Source: Onchocerca volvulus
Lineage: Eukaryota > Nematoda > Chromadorea > Rhabditida > Onchocercidae
Length of the DNA stretch: 64,000 nt
NCBI GenBank assembly: GCA_000499405.2
Contig: HG738140.1
Coordinates: 1-64,000, forward strand
Direction: 5' to 3'
Positions within the stretch are counted from its first letter, which is position 1. Every line of letters begins with the position of its first letter. This document shows, in pieces, positions 15,246-27,901 of this stretch. The notes beneath the pieces were generated by a model that had not been told where the DNA came from, ran no database searches, and was given only the letters and a program-made list of their open reading frames with translations. The position numbers were made by a program, and so were the translations under genes.

Positions 15246-17489
15246 GAATACAAATTCAACATGTCGCATTACAAAACATGTACGTTTCTTCACATATTAT
15301 CCCATTCATCATAAGTTGATGTAACCGCTGATGACATCTCTGTGCTTCTACCACCTTTACCTCTCTCGATTATGCTACTCTGTAATAATTCCGCACGACT
15401 TATTAAACACTATTTAAACCTCGATAAGATGTAGAATTTATATAAAACACCAATGCCACTAACACCAAATGATTGTTTGATCCATATTTGTAATACACAG
15501 ATATGCTCCTCCTTTAGTTTTAATTTGTAACGTAAATGCCTGTTCATGATCAAACTGCCAAGTCTCGTAATCTCGAAGAGCAATTTGTACATAACTTGTC
15601 ACATAGTGTTGTTCTTCTGTACGCTGGTATTTTTGCAAAACATCAAGTGCTAAAATTATCAGCTCAGCCATTTGTATTCAGCAACCAGTCTAAATGCGCT
15701 TTTGGGATGATTTTCAACAGCATAAAACAAAGGGTTAAAGCTGCTTGACAAAGCCATAAAACAACTGAAGCTACTTGATAAAATCCCATAAAACAAATTC
15801 ATCCTCAAGAATTACAAATTATTTCATTTAAAACAAAAATAATCACTGACTCTCCTCGCCATTTCAGTGACACATTCAAAGTGAAGAATCTATGATGAAA
15901 TTATTGCAAAGAATGAAATGAAAATATAAATAATATCTCCTCATCCACTAATGCAAATTATATACTCAAACGAGAAATTTTAGATGTTTCAGCGAAAATC
16001 AATTCTCGAAATCCATTTTTTTTACTCTCAAAGGCCATGAAAACTGTAAGGAAAAAAATTTATTGAAAACGGATATGGAAAAGATAATTTCAGTAATAGA
16101 TAGGTTGGAAATGAATTTTAGACGAAAAAAAAGATTTTTCATGGCGAATTAATTACAGAAGCCAAATATTATTTCAATCAAAGATTTTAAAAAAAGCATT
16201 ATAGCTTTTTGTAGATCGAATGAGTTTTCATTATTTACATTTCATTTTTTTGTAAATGTCCTCAAAGTTGCTCCTGCTACAATATCTTTTTATCATCCGC
16301 AGTACGCACATTTATTTACCTTCATTCTTTGACATAGGGTATTTGAAACACAGTGAATGATATCAAAAATTTATCACTTACTCTCTTATAATTCCATCAT
16401 TTCGGGATCATCCTTAGATCATTCACCTTTCCAATGTAATGCTAAATAGAACGTAGCATACTGAGTGTTGCCCAATACTCTGTGATTACAGCTGTCCCAT
16501 GTTGATACCTAATTTTATCTCACCTAATTTCATTTGATCTGGTATTGTCGCACCACAAATTTCTCTCATTTTTATATTAAATAATGATTTCTCAAGAGTC
16601 ATACAGAATTCAAAGATTAAATGTTATCCCTAGCATCCATCGCAAAAAGGCAATGTATTTATGTTAAAATAGATTAAATTCTTGATCCAGTTGCTTCCTA
16701 AAATATAACTATGCATTGCAGACTGGAATATTTCCAGTTGGCAACAACATTCATCATCTCCGGGAAAACAATCCAAGAACCTTCTTAGTACATTCACTTT
16801 TGCTTAGAATTTGTAAATCAAAATTCATTGCTAAATCATTTATATCGAATAGGTAGTGGAACAATATTGGATAAATAGGATCGAACTGAAGCATGTTTTG
16901 TTTTTTTCATTTGAGAAAAAACAGGTGTTTTCCAATTCTTTTAAGGCCAGATGTTATAATAAAAAGCATTTCTTATTTATCTTGATATTTATTTCTGCAT
17001 TTTTACCTTTAATTTTTTCATTTCTATTATTTTTTTTTATCAGACGTAGTTGAAATGAAGAAATCAAGAAAGTTAGAATAGAATCAGAACTTGGACCTTG
17101 CATGAAATTATTTCGATTAAAGAATGCATGAAATTAAACTTTCTTCAATTTTCTTCATTTGATTAGGTTTTTTTTTTTCTTTTTAGGAGATTCTGCGATT
17201 CTAGAATAAATTAGTAAGAGTTAAACGTGAAATTCGAGAAAACTAGATTAGAATAAAATCCTACATGCACATTGTGCGAAATCCTCTCGTGCTTGTAGGG
17301 CTTTATCACTTTTTTCTAATTTAGAAATACTTATTAGTAAAGTCGATGATTAACTCGATGACTAACTTAATCCCGGTTGTCTTTTTCGAGATAGCTGATC
17401 ATGAAATGGTATTTTCCGCTAGAATTTGCCACAACTTTGGTTAGTTCAAACAAAATGAATATAGTAGAGAAACAGTGCGGACATATTTT
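15246..17489. other. gene-poor region
   Basis: The 13.0-kb block recurs at 15712-15765. A 70-codon minus frame at 15459-15671 has ordinary amino-acid composition but no recognised domain. The rest is AT-rich, with no supported gene or RNA. Confidence 0.35.
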
Positions 17490-17860
17490 CTTAATGCTTG
17501 CATTTTACACAACAATCTATATAAATAAACATGTAAGTGTTCGTTGTTACTTGCCACACAACGTTCTCAAAATTTCTCGATTAATTTGAAATTCTGATAC
17601 AACGTTGCATTTAAATAAGCCATGTTTCCATATAAATATATCCTCTTTTGTTGTCTGTCACACCTTTGACCGATAAAAGTAAGCGAACAAGCTGAATTTT
17701 TGACTACGCCTACTTTAATCCTGAAACAACGTTGCATTTGAATAGGAGCAGATTTTTATACAAATGAAGTGCGTATTTAAGAATTTCGGATATACAAGAT
17801 TTTAAAGAAATGGATATTTACATTTTTATTTATATACTGAACCCGGCCACGGAATACTTG
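17490..17860 (+). repeat. dispersed repeat family A, degenerate
   Basis: GATACAACGTTGCATTTAAAT and a second GAAACAACGTTGCATTTGAAT, with TATATAAATA motifs and AACCCGGCCACGG at 17838, match the block order of the other family A copies. A short downstream ORF (to 18019) starts inside it and is not recognised. Confidence 0.6.
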
Positions 17861-18821
17861 AGTAGTGATCAAGAAAGAATAAGAATGCATCGAGAACAAA
17901 TAGACACTCTAAGAAGACGTGATAGTTTTATTAACAAACTGATTAAAATCTCGCAAAAATCCACATTTCTGGATCTTTTAGATTCTCAAAATCGCAAACT
18001 AAATAACAATGACATTTAAAATGAGTTTTGTTTCGAGCCTATCGAGTAATGAGGTATTTCACTGAGAAGGTATTTTATGAGAAATGCTAATCATTTAAGA
18101 CGAAAATATTTTTCTTAGAATTGATGATGCGCCTGCTCCAATTGCTTATCTTCTTCATATTCATTTCTCCAACAATCACTCGTTCCCACTGTCATCATTA
18201 GTATTAACCACATTCTATGTTTCCGCAGTGCATTTTTTATGATTCACGGATTCACGGTGGCTTATGACGTAAATGTTGATTGCTAAAATTAGTACGCTTA
18301 ACGCTCTTTTAATTGAGACGATTATGCTGTATTATTGTTGATGACTGATGAGATATATTTTGAAAATATTAACAATCGTTATCAACATGAATACCGGAGA
18401 GATGAACGTTTATTTTTATTAAAATAAACAAAGGAACAGATGCATGGAGAGGCTGAGGGCATTGTCAGAGTGGTACATTTCAGTGATAGGAGATTGAAAT
18501 TTTAGTGATGCAATGCCTAGCGTTTTTAGGCCTTTTCTTTCAACTATTTCTTGCCTTTGACTTGCTACTGTTTACTATAGCTTCAATCAAAATGGAGAAA
18601 GAATGAAATAAGTTTAAATGATTCTTTATTCCAATTTTCTAACCCCATTGATGAATGTCAATTCACTTTGATTTCTTGTGTTCGTTTTCCTAGTCATCCA
18701 TTCCTGTTTCATTAAAAAAACTTTTTTAACAAATACCGAAACTGGTTAACGGATTTACATATATGTTGTCGAAGAGGATCACATAATATGCATAATTAGC
18801 TGTCGAAGAAATTTCCAATTA

Positions 18822-19210
18822 AAACGCAGCAAATATGCGATCAGATGAGTAATAGCCGAGATGATATTTGGCATCACCAGATACTTTTCAGATCATTGTG
18901 TATGCAAGATTGCTTTGAAATTAGATAGCATTGCAGCATATTCTTTCCCAATAACTTTGGTTAAAAAACATTTCATCCGTCTGCGGTCAGCTATACGAAG
19001 AACTACTTCTTTAATTCCAAAAACTGAGGAGTTACCAATGATCTTTTCGACTGCGACAATAGCTGATTCTTCGCCTTCGATAGAGAAACGTTCATGTTCA
19101 GCTAATTTTACATGAAGAAGTTGCTCGAAAATCTCAGATCCAATCAAGTGCCTACCTTTTATTTTGCGAGCTTAGTGTATAGATCTGATTTTCAACTTTT
19201 TCTGCAGCCA
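18822..19210 (-). pseudogene. sucA: 2-oxoglutarate dehydrogenase E1 (sucA) fragment, probable Wolbachia insertion
   Basis: About 130 codons on the minus strand follow bacterial SucA in order, split over two frames. WLQKK and VENQIYTLSSQNKR lie before RHLIGSEIFEQLLHVK, then RFSIEGEESAIVAVEKII, a FGIKEVVLRIADRRRMK segment (functional enzymes have an M-x-HRGR motif here, so the histidine is lost) and VIGKEYAAMLSNF. After a frame change come NLAYT and SGDAKYHLGYYSSDR. There are at least three frameshifts or stops, so it is dead. The run of matches through the thiamine-diphosphate enzyme's N-terminal catalytic region makes the assignment strong. The alpha-proteobacterial style points to Wolbachia rather than the nematode's own mitochondrial OGDH. 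Confidence 0.82.
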
Positions 19211-20306
19211 CATTCTCTCCTTGTAGGAGGAAATATGCAATTTCGTTTGAGTATTATTAATATAGACTTGACTATTGCAGCAGCTTTATAAAATGGCTTT
19301 CTACCAACAATCTCACCGCTCCAATAAAAATTCATGATACTTCCAATAAGAACATTAAAAAAGTAACTAACCATTTAATTCAAGCAGTTAAAGCAAGCTA
19401 ACATATAGAAGCAAGGTCAATAATGAATAGTAATATGAGAATGTTAAAGTTATACTAATATAATAATGAACAGGAATAGTAATAAGAACACAATTACCAT
19501 GAAGCATATGGATGTAACTTATTGCTGATATATTTTACCCTCTATTTCGACGTCGCCAAATCCTCTGGCACGAAGATTGAATGAGAGTTTTTTTAGCTTT
19601 TCTCTTATGAATTTTTCATCATATGAGTGGCTTGAAGATTACTGACAAGAATCTTGAATCCAAAAGAAAATAATGTGTGAATGAAATAAGAAATGATTTT
19701 GTATGAAAAATCTAACAATTGCATAAACTCTGCCATCAACTTGACCCAGACGATACAATCATTCACTTTATTAATTTCAGAAACAACGCACATTGTGGGA
19801 GAAAGAACGAAAGCGATTTTTGCCAGTTTTAAACTGAAAATTCTAAAATGCAAAAATTTGCTGACAATGCTATGACTCGTTGAATCGTTATTCCATTGGT
19901 TGTTTTGTCTTTCACATTGTCATTTGCATATACAATCTGCTGGTGAAATGGAGAAATTGGAAGAAAAACAAGTGTTAATAATTAAAAGCACTAAATAAAC
20001 ACATAATTATGCGAATGTTTACTGTTACATGCAGTAAAATTTTCATTTATTTGGTGATTGTTGAAGATGTCGTACTATATGGTGGTTGCAAATAGATTCT
20101 AATTCCTAGAAAAAATAAGGCATCTTCAAGAATCAAAATGATGATAAGCGGCAGCACAGTACATGGTTCACGGTACACAATGATCGTTGCTAGAGATTGC
20201 ATTTAAAGTTTTGGTATGTACAAAAATTTAAAAATAAATGGAAATATTCGATTTCTCGATCAAAATGTTTCAAATTTGCATAGGAAATATGAAATTTTCA
20301 GATTCG
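19211..20306. other. intergenic between sucA fossil and receptor gene
   Basis: Short open frames on both strands around 19.6-19.87 kb have no recognisable domain. They could be further decayed inserted DNA; nothing is firmly supported. Confidence 0.3.
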
Positions 20307-22567
20307 ATGGAGAGCTATCTGCACATTCATTCAATAAGTATTTGCATTCTTTGTTTTTCTTTGGGCATTTTACTTCTTATTACTAATCTCCCCGTACTTT
20401 ATGCCATACTTGCAAACAGTAAATTAAGAATACGGTATGGTATTTTGGCTTTACTGCTTCTGGTTGCTGCAATTGCAGGTTAGTTGTGAAGTTGAGAAAG
20501 CAATGACTATGAAATGTTTGTCGCTAATTTTGGCTTTCCTCGGATGTTTTTATAACTACTTTGTCGCTCATTTTTAAGAATTTTCATTTTTAAGCGAAAT
20601 CATTTTAAGAATTTACTTCTTTTTTCAGGATTCAACTGCTTCTTGCGGGCTATTTCTATTATTTTGGAATTGTGGAATATAGATGAAAATAAGTGCAAAA
20701 ATTATATGAATAAATCCTCCTTCACTGAGAATTTGCCATGGAATTGCCTCGGATCGGTTGGTTATTCCTTCCACGTTTGGTTCTATTTTTTATTATCGCC
20801 TGAATATCGGAAGAACAAAGAGTTAAAAGAAGAGTATTATGAAGCTGACAAATTGCATTTGTCTACTAGTTGATTAATTACATCATCAATATAATAATTC
20901 AACTTAACATCTATTCTTGTCGATAGTGTTCTGACCAAGTTGGGAAATTAGGAATTTGATAATCTAAACTCGATTCAAAATTTATCTTCCAAGAATTCAA
21001 AAGTTCTCGTCAATTTTTTTTTTTTTATGTTTCGTTAAATCTTTTAAAATATTGTTTTTATAGTGATTTTTTGGTTTCTTTTGTTTACATATAAATTTTT
21101 TATTTCTTGCTGAATTTTTTCTAAAGGTTTTCAGAAAACTAGTGACAAATAAAACAGCATGTTGGGTGCTATTTTTGCCTTTCAGAAGATACTGTACAAC
21201 ATTTTTCAATTTCATGTTAATTTAATTCATGCACTAATTAGATTGTTGAGATCCGTTGGTCTTCTTTGCTAACCAACATTGTTAAGCAAATATTTTTCAA
21301 CAATATTATTTAAAGTATGCTGCAGTTATTAATTAAAAGAAATTCCAATTAAAAATTCTAATTTGATTATGCTTTAGGTAGCGAGTTACTTCGAACTATT
21401 TTCTTTTCTGCTTCTTCCGATAGCGCTTCTCTTGAATAGTACTGATCGGTTATTGGTAATATACAATCCAATTGGCTATTTCCTGCATCCAAAATTATAT
21501 CTTGCCGTTCAGCTTTTTATGGCTGGCCTATTTCAATTCAGTATTATGGTCTATGTCATTATCGCTAGAGTTAATTCACCATTTTCTACCAATAAGTGCA
21601 CGTTCGTTTTTTTCTTTTAATTTTTCAAATTTTCATACAAACTAATAGAATAAAACATTATACTCTTGGCACAAGTCTCATTTTCCCTTCATAACAACTC
21701 ACTTCGGAGTTGCTTTTATGGCGCATTACTATCGAGAATTAGAGAAAAATTTGCATGAATAGGAGCATCTGTTTAATTTGTGTTATCTTTCGAGGCATTT
21801 TCGATCTTTCCCATCAATATTAAAGGATGCTTATACTTAATATATATCACCTTCCAGGTGTTATGTCCTGATATCGCGAGAAACGTTCTTTCTTCTACTA
21901 TTTGTACGAATGTGCATTTCAACTACAAGTATTTTCGTAATGCTCGTCGTTTTATTCAAATTTCGACGACAAGTGCAAAAATTTACATGGAATGATCATC
22001 GTTTGGCCAATTTTCATTCTCGCCAGCGTGGCTTCACACAAGCTATGCTTTTCTGTTGTTGCTTTACTTTTGGTAAGTTTCGCATATTTTGCTTTGCTAC
22101 TTTGCTGGGATGCGATGTGAAAGGAAAGTTCAACTATGATATATCATAACTTTTCTTAATAATGGCAGAGAAGAAATTTACATTTTTTTTTAATCAATCA
22201 ACTATCTAACCAATCGTGCGAGCCGCAACATAGCTGCCAATATTCTTGCGGTGACAGGAAAAATAATTCCTTATCAACAGTACTATACTCCATTTTTGCA
22301 GGGTTTTTCATTCTACCTAACGTGGCAATGTTTTGCTTTAAATTGCTTAAGATGGAAAATGCCAGTTTGTATAATGTTTATCTCAAGTTGATTAGCTATA
22401 CCTCTACGCTGGACATTCTTGTCATTATGCTGTACCGACAAGAGGATATTACGGCGGAAGTGATGCGACGCTTTCCATTTCTGCATTCTTTTCGAATTTT
22501 ATTTCAACGCGTACTGAAACCAAAAGTGAACATTGTCGAACCTAATCCAATACATTTCAGTCTGTGA
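20307..22567 (+). CDS. seven-transmembrane chemoreceptor-like GPCR
   Basis: Five exons join in frame to 338 residues: 20307-20478, 20629-20774, 21378-21595, 21858-22072 and 22302-22567. The start was chosen because AATTTTCAG, a trans-splice acceptor, ends 5 bases before this ATG; an upstream in-frame ATG at 20238 would add 23 residues. Helix 1 has ILCFSLGILLLITNLPVLYA and helix 2 GILALLLLVAAIAGFNCFL. The extracellular loop has cysteines, and helix 3 ends STDRLLVIYNPIGYF, the DRxxx signature followed by a nematode-type second loop. Helix 5 contains SIFVMLVVLF and is followed by a basic loop (KFRRQVQKF). Helix 6 spans the exon 4-5 junction, and helix 7 is SYTSTLDILVIMLY, followed by a basic tail. 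It belongs with nematode chemosensory receptors (srsx/srv-like style; exact class not assigned). The donors at 20775 and 21596 are non-optimal choices made to keep the frame. Confidence 0.82.
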
Positions 22568-22744
22568 ATACTTTAACAACTCACAGACCATTTGCTAATT
22601 TTCTTTATTTCAAATAAATCGATTTGTTCATCTCTCTAATCAGAAACTCTCGCCATAATAAATGATTTTATATCTTATGATGGCAAGAAAGAGTGAAGAA
22701 ACATTAATGCAATTGAGAGAGTTTGCATGTTGTTAGGTTGCTTC

Positions 22745-23110
22745 GATAGCTCCATCCATTATGCTACTGATGCTAAAGTATTGATTCAACAGGCATTATT
22801 ACAAAAGCCAGAAGGATGGCAGAGTAAGTCTCAAGCTTTGTTGATTAACTCTCAAGAAGTAACCTCTGTAGAGAAGAGAATTTGGTAAGAAGACGGAGAT
22901 TGGTCTTTTGTTGCTCAATTTCTTCCCGAAATGATATCTCGTAAAGGGTTTAATAATTGTGAAATTTTCTTAGAAGAGAGGAAAATCGAAAAAGCCTTCT
23001 TGATGACTGCTAGATTTCTGATGAAAGTGGAAAAACAAAATCTTGTAGTGGTGAGAAGAAAAATCTACTGCGGAATATGCAGTGCAATATCCTCCTGGCT
23101 CTGCTGATCA
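22745..23110 (+). pseudogene. broken coding-like segment, product unknown
   Basis: One frame reads about 45 residues (including DAKVLIQQALLQKPEGWQ) to a stop near 22886. Readable text then continues past the stop in adjoining frames (WSFVAQFLPEMISRKGF, then KAFLMTARFLMKVEKQNLV). The composition is protein-like and the breaks look like frameshifts in a once-intact gene. A bacterial origin is possible given the other fossils, but I do not recognise the protein. Confidence 0.35.
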
Positions 23111-23192
23111 TTCCATGCTTGATAAGATTCAGCCAAGCATTTCGTTAACATTATTTATTGATGGGACATTAATATATACATAACTCCATGCA

Positions 23193-24370
23193 TTAGTACC
23201 AATTCCACTGCTTCATGTCAACGTAGGCTTTATCGAATAATGCATCCCAATTTTTCTTCTGATCAGGTGACACACCACCTGCATGCTTCTCCATAACTGC
23301 CATTAAGGCGCCTTTGCTTTTCTGAAAACTTAGCAATTGCCATTACTGGAATGAATTTATAATTATTGAGCGAGGCTTCTCTCGCTGCTATAAAACTGTT
23401 GACGCACAGACCTCATTTCTTTGGCAGCGATTTTTTAATTTAAATATTTCAGAATATTTTTGCCAGTTGAATTCAGTTTCTAATCGTTTTTGCTCTGTGT
23501 TTGATCGAATAAAACTGATAAATTATTTGGAAAGGTTTGGAAAATAATTTACAATAAAATCAGTGAGCGGCATGTCTAACTCCTCATAATGATCTTTGAA
23601 TGCAGACAGCGCAGACTTCCATTTACGATCATCGCCATATACATGAGGCAATTTGAAAAAGTATTGTAGCTCTCGCATACCATACATAACGAATTTCTGC
23701 GATCTCGGGATTGCATCCGGATCGATGTCTTCTGCATCGTAATATTTGGCTAGATTCTTATGCATTTTGAAAAGCCTACAAATATGCGAACAATAACACT
23801 CATTCATTTATAAATATCATTTTTTAAGATCCTCTGTGAAAATGAACATTGCAGTGACACACAGGCAATCAACAATTGATCAATTTTTTTTTCCTTTCTT
23901 ATTATTAATAATAAATAATTCCGCTGCTGCGATATTTATTTTAATTTTAGTTTCTATTGCTTCAATGGATTTTGTTTACCGTTTAAATAATTGACTATTT
24001 TTGAACGCTTCAGTTATTTCATCTGAATATTTCATCCAAAGATTTCTCTAGAAAAATTAGAATGACAACCAAGCAAGTTTTGACTTAAGCCTTTAAGCCT
24101 CAATTTAAATCCACCTGTTGATTAGAGGACTACTGCTATTCTATTTTCAGTCGTTGAGACAGATGTCTTTCTTCCCTTCTCTGTTATGTCCACTGACGTT
24201 TCGATGAGCAATTAGGAAATTCCGAGAGACTTTTCGGAAAGAATTAATCTTTTCTTGTGATGGAAGTGTCATTCAAATTTCTATCAAAATGCCAGCAAAA
24301 ATGCATGGAAAAATTTTGGATTCTATTCGAAGCTGTTTTCTGAGCTCAGCTTAACTTTCTTGTTCAACAT
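23193..24370 (-). CDS. nematode globin
   Basis: Haem-binding globin of the nematode intracellular type, 144 residues, minus strand. Exons 24356-24370, 23980-24047, 23553-23775 and 23193-23321 join in frame. ATG at 24370 lies 3 bases after TTTCCTTAG, a plausible trans-splice acceptor. The fold is followed from helix B (QLFKRLFKMHKNLAKYYDAE) through the E helix (KFVMYGMRELQYFF) and the F helix, with proximal His at about residue 90 (FKDHYEEL), to the H helix (KNWDALFDKAYVDMKQW). The distal E7 residue, Gln in most nematode globins and His in myoglobin, aligns with Tyr (about 59). Exons 3 and 4 are secure; the tiny first exon and exon 2 are inferred. Haem or oxygen binding is family knowledge, not shown here. 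Confidence 0.8.
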
Positions 24371-27300
24371 TCTCTAAGGAAATTACACAAAAAAGAGTGA
24401 CTCAAATTCCAACTCATCCTCTTTTCTCAGAACATACGAGACCTACTGCTTATAGTATTCCCCTGCGACATCTTTTGACATTTCGCATTGCTTTGTATGA
24501 TTCTTTAAACATTCCACTTCTACCATCCTTAGACGAAAACTCTTTCGTTATGGGAAGAATGATAATCTGAAAAATCAAATTTTGAGAAATTAGAAAGTGA
24601 AATCTTATCATAAATTGCGAATATTATTCTTTGAAAGAAGAAGAAATGTCATCACATTTGAAGAAGAAACGATATTCTTAAAATCAAATTGATAAAAGTT
24701 TAAAATATGCGCAGCATGAGGAGATGATAAAATAGGCATGATTAAACTCGATACATTTTGATAGATTCCGTCTGATCTCCAACAGGCAATATCATCTTAT
24801 CAATTAAAGAAGACTGAAATATTTTTAAAACTTGTCGCTGTTTAAACAAGTAAATAGTATAAAAAAAATTAATAACTATTGTTTCTTCGAGTCCAAAATT
24901 CTTTAAATCTCTTCTTGCATTAACAATAGCGCCGTACAAGCAAGCAGTTATCTTCCCGACAGCAAGAAATTCGTACAAACCGAGCTAATCTTCATTCGAA
25001 ATTTGAAACAAGAGTTGAATGCGAGAAGCTTTCAGCTTCAGTGAGAATAAATGACTTGAGGTTTGCCTCAGCAACATTCTGATCTAATAATTTTGTGATG
25101 CTACTGTGAAGCGAAATGATGTCGAGAAGAGAAATCGAGAGTTGATTATATACCGAACAGGTATAGTGCAAGTCATCAAAGTTCTTCTCCTCCTTAGCCC
25201 GCCCTGAGGTTTCTCTTCATCTTTTTCACTCGGTGTTATCATTGCTCGATAACATTTTTTAGATTCTTTAACTGTACGTGCAAAATTGCATCTAATACTT
25301 CTCTTGGCCTCAGTTATTGTTGGGGATAAAAGGAGTTTAAGATTTGGAAAAGTGGCCAAAGATTACCAAATAAGATAACGAGACTTGGGCTGGAATTTGT
25401 ACTTTTTTCTTTCTGAATCCTGGTATCAGTTTCTGCTAAGAATTTTCAACTGCCCAAGGTGTATTCTATATTTTAAGAATAAGGACAATATTTATGACAA
25501 TGGCAAGATTCTGCCGGTGTGTTGAGGAAAAAATTATTCACAAAATGCAAGTGGATTTGACACAAGCGACAATTTGTTATGCAAGTTGCATTTTGTTATT
25601 TTCCCTTTTGCTCACCACTTTTTTATTTAGCGAAATTCTTTTTTTGAATCCATTAGCAAGGCGAGAATTTAGTGGATGAGCAAAAAAATTATGGACATCA
25701 TTCTAATCGTTCATTCAACTTGAATGAATTGTCACATTGACCAAAGTTAACTGATCTGAGGCATCATTCCATAGAATTCTTGTCCTATCCTATCAAGTAA
25801 CAACTTCTTAACTCGATAAAATTAGCAAAAAAATGGCTATGCTCATTGTAAATAAATGCGCCTTTGCAACTTTTTCTGAGACTCTGTGATGTTTCAATTT
25901 TAAAATTGTCTCTACATTCTCTTAATGCAATACAAGATGAAATATTACGGAATAGCTGTACCTAAGTTGCTTGCATGACCATATCCTCACGACTGAGATT
26001 GATTTAGATGGTTTCTTTGAATGTTGAAATTATGTAGCATAGGTTTATTCAACTGCTCATTAAATTTAGTTAAATAAAGTTGAATTTAAAAATGTTTCCT
26101 TAACAAACGTTTTGAAACAAGAAAATTTCATTCTTTCAGACTGAAATATGGAATTTGGTCACTTTCCGAAGAATTATGTTTCCCAAGTAATTGTTCTAGA
26201 TTTACGTGGATAGAGATAAGATTTCTCAAAATCTAGTAAATATGATGAGCTAGAGACAAGTAAATGCCATAAGTGTTACCTGATTTGTTGGAACGTGATC
26301 ATTCACACACTCATTGTTGTTGATGATGTTTTAAAAGCACTCTGAAGATTGTTTTCCTACTTTTCAATAATGCTAGTACAGTATCATAGGAAATTAGCAT
26401 AGTATCTGACAACCTGATGAATTCCTATCTCAGATGGCTGAGATTCTAGCATTGATGTTGACCTATCTTTTTGCAGCACAAACATTCAAGAAAACAATAT
26501 TTACTTCTCGTATGTCATGAATCTACTCATTCTAATTTGAAATTGAGAATGTTAATGAGTAATTTCATTTTGTTGCTGAACCATTACTTTTAACAAATAC
26601 AAATGATAATTATTACAAAATAAATTTGACTTATTTCTTTAAATATACTTGAAGAAAAGAGCACAGCAAAAAACAGTTACCACACGTCAATTTTGCGTAC
26701 AACCGAGGTTCTTTCCATGCAAAGTTGCATTTTGTCGCAACAAAGTGTTTCTTTGCAACTTTCAACTATTTACACAATTACTTGTACTGGATTTACTACA
26801 ACATAGAAAGTATTTCAATCAATAATGGATGTCACAGTTTGAAGTTTTAAACTTTACTCCACCACTTCATTACAAGAAATGCTTCAAAATATGGAAGTTT
26901 TCTCTTTCACGACGATGATTAGAGCAATGGATGAGATTTGTATGCTTTGTGCAAATCAATATGTCGTCGACTATGACTATACGAAATTTTTAAAAAATTA
27001 GTAGGGAATAACTCAATTTTTAAATGGATCACGTCACTCATCGCAAAAATAGCAATATTCATTTGTAACAAAAAATCTCAGCAGATCAGAAAACAAGAAA
27101 AAATAAATAAATGCTACAGAATTCGTGAAAATATCTATCGATAATTAATAAAGCAGTGAAAAAGAAGAAATCAGTGATATTTCAGTACTGATAACAAATG
27201 TACTTTCTTATCTTTCTCCGAAGATAATAGAAAAAATGATGTAACATTTTGTATCTTCCATTTCAAACAAATACAGATTCCTTCATTCTTCTCGTCATAC

Positions 27301-27901
27301 TTTGATTCTTTTCTCTCCTTCTTCTTCTACTAATTCACTAGTTGTGTTTGAGCTTGGTCATCAAACATATCATTTTGCAACATCTAAGATCGAATAAAAT
27401 CATTAACAATCATTATTGCAAAGAGAGATCATCAGGTGTTCTCTTATTTTCGATCTGTTTTAGTTGTTGAACATGTCTGCTGTCTGAAATCATACCAAAA
27501 TTTGCAAGCATTTTATTACATTCATTAAACGATCAGAAAAAACAAGATCATTTTGCTGTTAAATTCCATCTCCGAAAATGAATAATGCCACAAAAAGATC
27601 TCTTTTTTTTGAAAAGCAGTAGATCTTCCGGTTTTTTATTAGTAGCCTTCGAATACAACGAGTAAGTTGCAATGAGATTCCTATTTCCGAATCTACCTGA
27701 AAAAGAAAAATATGTTCAAAAATGTGTCCTAGAATCGCTTTCCAAACAAATAACCGAAAAAATTGTTTGAGAACTCTTACATGCACAGAAATAGAATACA
27801 AGAGATTTTTTTTTTGTTTAAAAAATAATTTGAAATCATTCCAGAATTCATGATTTCTTTGGCAGCAAGATGTTTAGGAGATATTGATAGATTAGCTTCT
27901 T
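24371..27901. other. region with unassigned ORFs
   Basis: Minus-strand frames at 24742-24978, 25084-25359 (with KPQGGLRRRRTLMTC) and 27559-27801 (with GISLQLTRCIRRLL after a TTTTTCAG-like site), and a plus-strand frame at 25494-25679, have some protein-like composition. None forms a convincing gene or matches a known domain. The remainder is AT-rich intergenic DNA. Confidence 0.25.

Noticed and set aside
15459..15671. 70-codon minus-strand ORF with ordinary composition
   Set aside because: No domain, no partner exon, and stop codons in surrounding frames; kept only as a note in the region entry.
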